This document shows, in pieces, positions 56,856 through 64,000 of a DNA stretch of 64,000 bases (positions within the stretch are counted from its first letter, which is position 1; each line of letters starts with the position of its first letter). The notes under the pieces were generated by a model. The model was not told the origin of the DNA, made no database searches, and worked only from the letters and a program-made list of their open reading frames with translations. This stretch comes from Adiantum capillus-veneris. Its lineage: Eukaryota; Streptophyta; Polypodiopsida; Polypodiales; Pteridaceae. A program made the position numbers and the translations under genes. The stretch lies in contig CM043968.1 in NCBI GenBank assembly GCA_014529385.2, positions 11,365,148 to 11,429,147 on the forward strand. The letters run 5' to 3'.

Positions 56856-57300
56856 CACTACAAGAAGTCACTTAAATTTTGGCGCCACATTACCGGTGTC
56901 AATGGCAGGCATCGGTATATGTGTGACGTCAACGCGCATGGACTTTCTGACGCTTGTTCCAACAGTTGTTCCGACGTCTAAGTTGACTTTTGTACCGGCG
57001 GCACATGCAAAAAACAAAACCGCAGGCTTTCTGTGCGCATTTCTCTTGTTCTTGCACGTTTTCTCAAGCTCTCTTCTTCCCCATCTTCCACAGATCTTGT
57101 GCGAAACAAGCCATCGGAAGTGCTAATCTTGCTTGTGGGTTAACGCATAACACTAAGGTGAGATTTTTTTCATGTCTACTTGTAGATTTAGGGTTTAGGG
57201 AAAAACTTTGTGTTTTTGTGTACGTTTTTGCAGGTTCCAGGACTTTTACAACAACTTTCATTGCTCAAATAGAACAAATGTGAGTGCTCGAACCTTGAAA
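56856..57300 (+). mobile_element. Second CACTA terminus, rightward (copy B)
   Basis: CACTACAAGAAGTC at 56856 is a good plant CACTA terminal sequence. CGCCACATTACCGG, GACGC and CCGACG words follow, then the same donor and acceptor-like sites as copy A. Compared with copy A about 85 bp are missing after TATATGTGT (56920). Confidence 0.6.
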
Positions 57301-57509
57301 TGCATATTTATTTAAATTACTTTGTATATTAATAAAAGAAAATTTCATGCTTTAAACTTTCAATGTTTTAAAAGAAATTATGGTTTGTGATGTGAAATTT
57401 CATTTTAAATTATGAAAAAAATTTGTTTTGGTTTATGAGAAAATTTTGTTTTGAAGAAATTTTGTTTTGAATTATGTCGTTTTTGAAATTATTCAATTGA
57501 TGGGGTTTA

Positions 57510-57829
57510 TGTTTTAGGTTAAGTTTAGGTTATAAGTTAAGTTAGATTAGGTTAGGTTAGGTTATCTTATATGTTAGGTTATGTTAAGTTGAGCTACGTT
57601 GTTAGGTTAGGTTATACGTTAGGTTAGGTTAGGTTACGTTAGGTTAGGTTATCTCATACGTTAGGTTATATTAAGTTAAGCTATGTTAGGTTAAGTTATA
57701 TTAGGTTAGGTTAGGTTAAGCTACATTAAGTTAGGTTAGGTTATCTTATATGTTATGTTAGGTTAAGTTAATCTACGTTAGATTTAGCTACATTAGGTTA
57801 TGTTAGGTTAGGTTAGGTTAAGATACGTT
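57510..57829. repeat. Degenerate AGGTT/TTAGG pentamer array (copy B)
   Basis: Counterpart of 21903-22289, with different unit losses and gains. A further block of the same sequence type resumes at 59035. Confidence 0.8.
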
Positions 57830-59035
57830 TGACAATTCGGCAAGCCATTGAGCTTACCCACAGCGCATATTAAAAACAACACAATGGTGATCCGTTCATC
57901 AATATGGCAAGCCATAAAGCTTACCCACAACACATATGCATTGTGGGAAAGCTCTATGGCTTTCCATATTGCCAACAGCTCGCCATTGTGTTATTTATAT
58001 GACCACGAGCAGTTTTCAAGTCCTAAAATAGCTAAGCAGCCCTGAAAATAACACCATGGTGAGCCGTTTGGCAATACGACAAGCCATAGAGCATGCCCAC
58101 AATGCATATGCACTATGGGCAAGCTCTATGGTTTGACGTATTTCCAAACGGCTCGCCATTGTGTTTTCTATATGTCTGCAAGCGGTTTTCAAATCCTAAA
58201 ATAGCTAAGTGGTCCTGTAAACAATAGAATGGCAAGCCTTTTGACAATACGGCAAGCCATAGATCTTGCTTACAATGCATATGCATTGTGGGCAAGCTTT
58301 ATGGCTTGCCGTATTGCCAAATGTCTCGCCTTGGTGTTGTCTATATGTTTGCGAGTGATTTTCAAGCACTAAAATTGCGTTGTGTTCCTAAAAACAACAC
58401 AATGGCGATCCGTTTGGCAATACGGCAAGCCATAAAGCTTACCCACAAGGCATATACATTGAGGGCAAGCTCTATGGCTTTCCATATTGCCAACAACTTG
58501 TCACTGTGTTGTTTTTATGTCCGCAAGAGGTTTTCAAGACCTAAAATAGCTAAGCAGCCCTAATAACAACACAATGGAGATCCATTTGGCATAATGGAAA
58601 GCCATAGAGCTTGCCCACAATGTATATGCATTGTGGGCAAGCTCTATGGTTTGCAGTATTGCCAACGATTTGGCCGTTGTGTTGTCAATATATTTGCGAG
58701 CGATTTTCTAGCGCTAAAATTGCCTCGTGTCCCTAAAAACAACACAATGGTGATCCGTTTGGCAATACGGAAAGCCATAAAGCTTGCCCACAAGGAATAT
58801 GCATTGTAGGAAAGCTCTATGACTTGCCTATTGCCAACGGCTTGCCATTGTGTTGTCTATATATCTGCAAGCGGTTTTCAGACCATAAGATCGCTTCACA
58901 ACCTTAAAAACAACACAATGGTGAGCCGTTTGCCAAATTGGCAAGCCATAGAGCTTGCCCACATCGCATATGCATTGAGGGCAAACTGTATGGCTTGTCG
59001 TTTGCTAAACACCTCACCATTGTGTTGTTTTTATG
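57830..59035. repeat. Tandem array of about 173-bp hairpin units
   Basis: Seven full units with dyad centres near 57938, 58108, 58280, 58453, 58628, 58801 and 58970. In the consensus each unit reads AACAACACAATGGCGA, CCGTTTGGCAATACGG, CAAGCCATAGAGCTTGCCC, ACAATGCAT and then the complement of all of it, leaving about 50 bp (TATATGTCCGCGAGCGGTTT and AAATAGCTAAGC) as spacer. Thus about 120 of 173 bp form one inverted repeat. Units are perhaps 85-90% alike. No coding sequence. Confidence 0.95.
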
Positions 59036-59480
59036 TTAGGTTAGGTTAGGTTAGGTTTAGGTTATAGGTTATAGGTTAGGTGAGATTATAGGTTAGGTGA
59101 GATTATAGGTTAGGTGAGATTATAGGTTAGGTTAGAGCTAGCGACAAATTAATAGTAGAAAAAATACAAACGGACTTTGAAGATGACTCGTGTACTTGTA
59201 AAAACGCAAACGGACTTCGGTTAGGTTAGTTTATAGGTTATGTTACATTAAATTAGGTTAGGTATAGGTTTTATGTTAGGTTAGATTATAGGTTAGACAT
59301 AACGATTATAGGTTATGTTAGAGCTAGCGTCAAATTGATAGTAGAAAAAATGCAATCGGACTTCGAAGATGACTCGTGTACTTCTAAAAACGCAAACGGA
59401 CTTCAGTTAGGTTAGATTATAGGTTAGGTTTAGGTTACATTAAGTTAGGTTAGGTTTATGTTATAGGTTAGGTTAGAGCT
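59036..59480. repeat. TTAGG-type array with 17-bp and about 100-bp sub-repeats
   Basis: Includes three tandem GGTTAGGTGAGATTATA units at about 59073-59125 and repeated blocks containing GAGCTAGCG...AAATTAATAGTAGAAAAAA and CAAACGGACTT at about 59140, 59330 and 59470. Confidence 0.8.
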
Positions 59481-59519
59481 AGCGTCAAATTAATAGTAGA
59501 AAAAACGCTATCGGACTTC

Positions 59520-59880
59520 AAAAGTGCACACAGACTTCAAGAACCTTAATATATAGTCACTGACCAATAAAGACGAGATAATTACCCTGTGGTCCTAACC
59601 TTCGTGCACCTCTAGACCGAGGTGTGCGGGGATTGGGCCTGGCTAGAGAATGTGAGGTTGTTAGAGCTAGCAAAAAATAATTGAAAAAACGCAATTGGAC
59701 TTCAAAAGTGTACACAGACTTCAAGAACTTTAAAATATAGTCATTGACCAATAAAGATGAGATTATTACCATGTAGTCCTAATCTCCAGATTATTACCCT
59801 ATGGTCCTAATCTCCGTGCACCTCTAGACCGAGGTGTGCGGGGATCGGGCCTGGCTAGAGAATGTGAGGTTGTTAAAGCT
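59520..59880. repeat. Tandem repeat of about 175-200 bp
   Basis: Two units share TGACCAATAAAGA, GTGCACCTCTAGACCGAGG and GGCCTGGCTAGAGAATGTG; a part (GATTATTACCCTATGGTCC) is further duplicated near 59770. GCACCTC/GAGGTGT could form a small stem. Confidence 0.85.
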
Positions 59881-60052
59881 TATCACCACTAAAAATTGAG
59901 ATTTGCATTGTCACCACTAAAAACTTGTGTGTGTTCCTACGCTCTTTAAGCTCACTACTCAACTTCAAGCTCACAAGTTCTACATTGTTTTCTTATGCCT
60001 AGCGCGATGCTTGTTAACTCGATTTCACTATTGAAGCATATTCTACTACGAA

Positions 60053-60057
<5 letters not shown>

Positions 60058-60092
<35 letters not shown>
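60058..60092. repeat. TG microsatellite
   Basis: About 17 TG units. Confidence 0.97.
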
Positions 60093-60093
<1 letters not shown>

Positions 60094-60112
60094 CCAATAA
60101 CAATATAACATA

Positions 60113-60313
60113 TACACCAAAAATTTCCTTTGAAATTACAAAAGACACTAAAAAATATGTTAATGAAAAGGTGGTATAATTCCCATTCATATTACAGAAC
60201 CATCTTTATACACAAGTGATGAAATCAAGGGCCTGAAGAAATAATAGTCCCCCATCTTCAAGCCAAGGAACTTTGAAAACCATAGTTGAGAAGGTAACCC
60301 TCACCATCCATGG
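60113..60313. repeat. 200-bp direct repeat, copy 1
   Basis: TACACCAAA...ACCCTCACCAT matches 61419-61605 with scattered differences (shared: ATGAAAAGGTGGT, AAAACCATAGTTGAGAAGG). Does not start TG or end CA, and no primer site adjoins it, so it is not an evident LTR. Confidence 0.85.
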
Positions 60314-60740
60314 AAACAACACAACTTTTAGTTAGCATTGGCACCGTATGCAGATGATGCATGGGTATCCCACATGTTATAGATGTCACCCAACTAAATT
60401 GCTTTCAAAGATAAATAATAAGAAAGGTGAAGCTACTCAAATATTCAGAGATGGTTTCATTTACAAGGGAAAAGAAACATATGGAGCTCGATCCTTTTGC
60501 TTTGCTAGCTCTTATGAGATAAGGTCAGAGACGAGTTTTATGAGGTAATTTAGCCTCAAAGTGGGCCACATATACCTGTTTCTTGACTTTAAAGGAGTTA
60601 GGAATTAATTGCCGCTATTTTTTCAGGGTCAATGATAGTGCTCATATGTGCAGTCAAGATATACTTTGGAGTCACCTGTAACATATAAATATGTTAGTTA
60701 GTAAGTCCTACACCTCCTTAGACGAAATAAGCCACCATAT
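60314..60740. other. Anonymous DNA between repeats
   Basis: A short open frame at 60348-60548 has no recognised motif. Nothing else supported. Confidence 0.3.
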
Positions 60741-61050
60741 TTGGCCATATGAGCAGCCATAAGGTATCATGCACAACCATACTTAGCAACCATATTCACA
60801 ACCATATTCAGCCACAACCCTTCTTAACCATATTCACACCCATTTGGCCATATGAGCAGCCATATCCCAATGTAGCAACCATATTCGGCCACATGGGCAA
60901 CCTTAAGGTACCATGCACAACCATATTCAACCACATTTCACACCCTTCACCACCATAATCATAACCATATTCAACCACAATCATTTTTAACCATACTCTC
61001 AACCAATCATTCACAACTATATTCGGCTACATGAGCAGCTTTGCCTATGA
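60741..61050. repeat. AACCATATTC-type short tandem repeats
   Basis: Many ACAACCATATTC and GGCCATATGAGCAGCCAT words, irregularly tandem; open frames through it are artefacts. Confidence 0.85.
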
Positions 61051-61104
61051 AGTAGCCAACCATTCTCATAACAGTCATAGTCAGGAGCATGCATGAGTTT
61101 TATA

Positions 61105-61400
61105 GTGCTATATTGCTATACTAGTACTGGTGTACTAGTATAGCAATATTGCTATACTAGTACTGGTATACTGGTGTACTATTACTGTTATAATGCAATA
61201 TTGGTGTTTGTATACTGGTGTACTGGTACTGATCTTAGAATTGTAGTGCTAGTACTGGTATTGGCAATATTGGTATCGACAGTACTGGTATAACTGACAA
61301 TACTCGTATTGGTACTTGCCCAGTATTGGGATAGTACTGAAACTGGTTGTACTGGCCAGTACTGGCGATACTTGTACTAGCAATACTAGTACTGGTATAT
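61105..61400. repeat. TACTGGTA-type repeats with nested palindromes
   Basis: Irregular TACTGGTA, TAGTACTGG and ATATTGG words. It includes an inverted repeat with 15-bp perfect arms and 4-bp loop (61113-61146, TTGCTATACTAGTAC arms) overlapping a perfect 26-bp palindrome (61135-61160) centred on AATATT. Confidence 0.9.
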
Positions 61401-61418
61401 TGGTTCTGATACACCAAA

Positions 61419-61605
61419 GAATCCTTTCAAAATACAAAAGACGCTAGAAACTATGTCAATGAAAAGGTGGTGTAATTTCCATTCATAGTACAAAATAGTC
61501 TTTATATAGAAGTATTAAAATCAAGAGCCTGAAGATATAAAAGTCCGTCCTCTTCAAGTTAAGGAACATTGAAAACCATAGTTGAGAAGGCAACCCTCAC
61601 CATAT
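61419..61605. repeat. 200-bp direct repeat, copy 2
   Basis: Second copy of 60113-60313. Confidence 0.85.
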
Positions 61606-61679
61606 CTATTTTGTCAAATTTTGATTTAAGATGCCTTATTGATAGTATTGGAACGTTCTAAAGTAAAAAGAAAGGCTGT

Positions 61680-62040
61680 TTTCATGTTCCAGTAGGTTAG
61701 ACGAACGTTTGGTTTAGTTTTGAAAAAATCCGCTATTTTTTACTTTTTCATGCTTTTAGGTGCTTTTTTGGCAAAAAGCAAGGTCGGATCCTTGATCTAC
61801 ATGTTCCAGGGAAGCTATGGTTCAATTTTGTGAAAATTTGCTTTCTGAGTGCTTTTCACACTATTTTTAGCTTTTCATGACTTTTAGTGCTTTTTAGTAA
61901 AAAGCGAGTCCGCTTTCTTATTCCAGTGGGTGAGGTGAACCCGTGGTTCAATTTTAGGAAATTTTATTTTTTTTCTTTTTACGCTATTTTTAGCTTTTCG
62001 TGCTTTTCGGTGTTTTTGAAAAGCAATGTTCTTTTTAGGA
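61680..62040. repeat. Three degenerate units of about 120-130 bp
   Basis: Each unit has TTCCAG-GG, a GTTCAATTTT-type word, a CTATTTTTAGCTTTTC-type word, GCTTTTAGTGCTTTT and AAAAAGC. Starts near 61690, 61803 and 61918. Confidence 0.75.
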
Positions 62041-64000
62041 TGCCCTAAATAGAAAAATATTGATTTTACTCTCCGTCGGATTTAAAAATGATCACCCGGA
62101 GCAAAAACGGGATTTTTACGAGAATTATTTTTTTAAAAAAGCGATACCGTAAATACACCGGGATAGTACAGGAAAGTCATAATTATGTCGGGACATTATG
62201 CGGCATAGTCTAGCTAAGGTTCCATTAGTTGGCCATATACTGTTCAGTTGGCCAATTTTACTGTAGAAATTGAATGGTAAGTGGGAGAGTTGACCACCAA
62301 AAGCAAAGGCATGTTTTTAGCAAAGTTCCCAAAAGCTTGGAGCTATTCCTGGCTCAAAAACTACCGCTAGCTTTTGGCTTGGGCATCACTCTAGCGTGGT
62401 GCACTTGACTATAGATTACCAGTGAGTGCTCAGTTTTCAGTGCCATCTGTTGCATCTACTATCGCAAGGCTATACGTATCTATTATACGGAGTGGTGCAA
62501 GCTCTTCATCACCATATCCATAAGCTCTTCTCTCTCGTTTCACGGTGTACACGCTCTCCGAAAGCTTTCATGGCGGATACCTCTACGTAGCTCTCATCAA
62601 TGCTCTCTTGCAGAAAAGCAAGAAGTCTTTCAACAGGCCCTAATTGATTCTAAAGCACGTGAGAAGCTCTAAACTCCATATACATCATCGTCTCTCTTTG
62701 CATGTCCTTTTTCTGAGTAGTCATCCTCTCAGTGATTGTTTTTTCGTATATGAGTGTATGTACGGATTAACCAAGTATGTATGAAATTGCCCCATGATTA
62801 TTCTATCATGTTTAACACGTTGATTTATGCACATGATGCGTATATGGTTACGTGCGTGCATAAAAAAACACTTTTTATTTCACGTCATAGAGACGGTAGG
62901 AACACTGTTTTGGTCATAACTCACAAACCGTTATGAATCAACCCAAACCCTTTATGCTAGAGATAAAACACATCATTTCAAACATGCTCTCTCTTTGGTG
63001 TCATGTGAAAATCATTCACGAGCTAAGAGATATGGTTAAAAAACAGCTTGTTGTCCACTACACAACCAAAGTTTTTTACTCCAGGCTCCTTGGAGACCCA
63101 CTATATAGATTTGCCGGATGGGCCACCCCACTTAACCAATTTAAAATCTTGATGAAACTTGATGATAAATGTAGTGCTACCAAGCAAGAGTACCATATGA
63201 CATTGTGAGTTAACCAAGTTGATTATGTAAGATTTATGATTTGTTTTGGTGAGTTGATTTCAGCTCTTAGATGCCCATAAACTTATGTGATGGTATATGG
63301 TTAGACATCCCGAACCGCATAGGCAGTAATGATGAAAGTGTCTTTCTTTTTATTGTTTGTTGTGTAAGTACCATATGAGTAAAGTGATTTGATAATATGT
63401 TAGTATATATTATGGATATGAGCTTGATGCATTGGTTTGAGGTCAAATACTTTCATTTGTATGTTATACATGCTCTTGAAAATGTCAAAAAGTTGTTTTT
63501 TGCATAGGTATGAAGTTATGGCTTATGGTTGACCTAAAGGTCGAAGCTGTTTCGCATCATTTTTATGGTGATGTAATGTTATCATATGATGTATGGAAAC
63601 TTATGGATTGATGTGGATGCCTCATATGCATGGCTATGATTGCTTTCCATCTTTCTAGGTCAAAACTAGCTTTATGTGCAAGGGAGGTGAACTGCAGACG
63701 TGATGCATCAACTTTGCATGGTTGGATGTTGTCAAAATTGGATTTTTATATCATGATTAGTTGCTAGTCAGACTCTTTTTATGCATGAAAGAATCATGTC
63801 TTTAGAGTCATATGTGTGTGGACTCTGATGCGGGTACTTACCGACTCTCATGCATGGAAGCACGTAGAGGAAAGCTGGACTATATTTAAGAACGAGTCTC
63901 AATGTATTTGCTTTGGTCTGGAAATGGGCGGAGTAAACCCATTTAGATTACGGATTTCGTCATGGAGCACGTGGCCTATTTTTCTGGTTAATTATAATCT
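62041..64000. other. Anonymous AT-rich DNA to the window end
   Basis: The open frame at 62933-63208 (91 residues, LYRFAGWATPLNQFKILMKL) has no recognised domain. The stretch 62500-62720 is CT-rich and resembles a transcribed leader, with ATGGCGGATACC near 62570, but the frame stops after a few codons. A host gene or element beyond the right edge cannot be excluded. Confidence 0.3.

Larger units (their letters stand above)
54136..59035. repeat. Duplicated segment, copy B, right part
   Basis: Continues the match to copy A from 18629 onward: CACTA end, hairpin, tnpA-like gene, second CACTA end, pentamer array and hairpin array. Compared with copy A it has an extra stretch of about 140 bp at 54487-54632, which copy A may have lost between short AATATTTTTC repeats, and a longer hairpin array that extends beyond the copy A breakpoint. 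Confidence 0.9.

Noticed and set aside
60113-61605. LTR element bounded by the 200-bp direct repeats
   Set aside because: No TG...CA ends, primer site or polypurine tract.
62933-63208. Small protein gene
   Set aside because: No domain, no clear promoter or splice context, AT-rich surroundings. Kept only as unassigned DNA.

Overview
The window looks like repeat-dominated nuclear DNA of a land plant. Reasons: plant-type Ty3/gypsy and Ty1/copia-like LTR elements with tRNA-Asp and tRNA-iMet primer sites, a TRIM, CACTA (En/Spm-type) transposons with TnpD- and TnpA-like genes carrying GT-AG introns, and long AT-rich tracts with AG, AT and TG microsatellites. I could not identify a convincing host gene, tRNA or rRNA. 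The sequence does not decide the plant group.

Layout. 1-4.7 kb: remnants of a minus-strand tRNA-iMet-primed element and the 3' part of a gypsy-like LTR. 4.7-8.4 kb: the leader of that element, split by a minus-strand solo LTR (4990-7555) that itself holds a small TRIM (5605-7361), so three layers. 8.4-16 kb: a second LTR element with tRNA-Asp-type PBS, a decayed gag-like region, a zinc knuckle, two degenerate protease-like domains and a W-x-P repeat region; no RT or integrase was seen. 16.3-18.05 kb: a truncated CACTA tnpD copy. 18.05-22.75 kb: copy A of a duplicated segment (CACTA 3' end, tnpA-like gene, a second CACTA end, a TTAGG-like degenerate array and a hairpin array). 22.75-26.1 kb: an LTR-leader fragment fused to a fuller tnpD copy. 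26.1-28.6 kb: a plus-strand relative of the tnpA-like gene with subterminal repeats. 28.9-34.2 kb: a lone tRNA-iMet-type LTR end and AT-rich DNA. 34.23-59.04 kb: copy B of the duplicated segment, interrupted at 34817-54135 by a 19.3-kb Ty3/gypsy element with matching 938-bp LTRs and a 5-bp target duplication. 59-64 kb: low-order tandem repeats and anonymous DNA.

The large gypsy element is the most informative object. It encodes Gag, zinc knuckles, protease, RT-RNase H and integrase, all broken by stops, frameshifts or deletion. After integrase come a second protease-like domain and a W-x-P repeat region that the 8.4-16 kb element also has, then a 2.6-kb non-coding leader and a sense-strand reading frame of about 3.4 kb (49.7-53.1 kb) with globular ends and a long coiled coil. 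Eight copies of a palindrome centred on CATCCTACGCGTAGGATG lie in two groups of four, one ahead of gag and one ahead of the extra reading frame, with about 285-bp spacing. Half of the palindrome is also in both LTRs. The second striking structure is an array of about 173-bp units at 57.83-59.04 kb in which most of each unit is one long inverted repeat.

All coordinates, exon borders and identities were read by eye. Functional calls rest on recognisable motifs.
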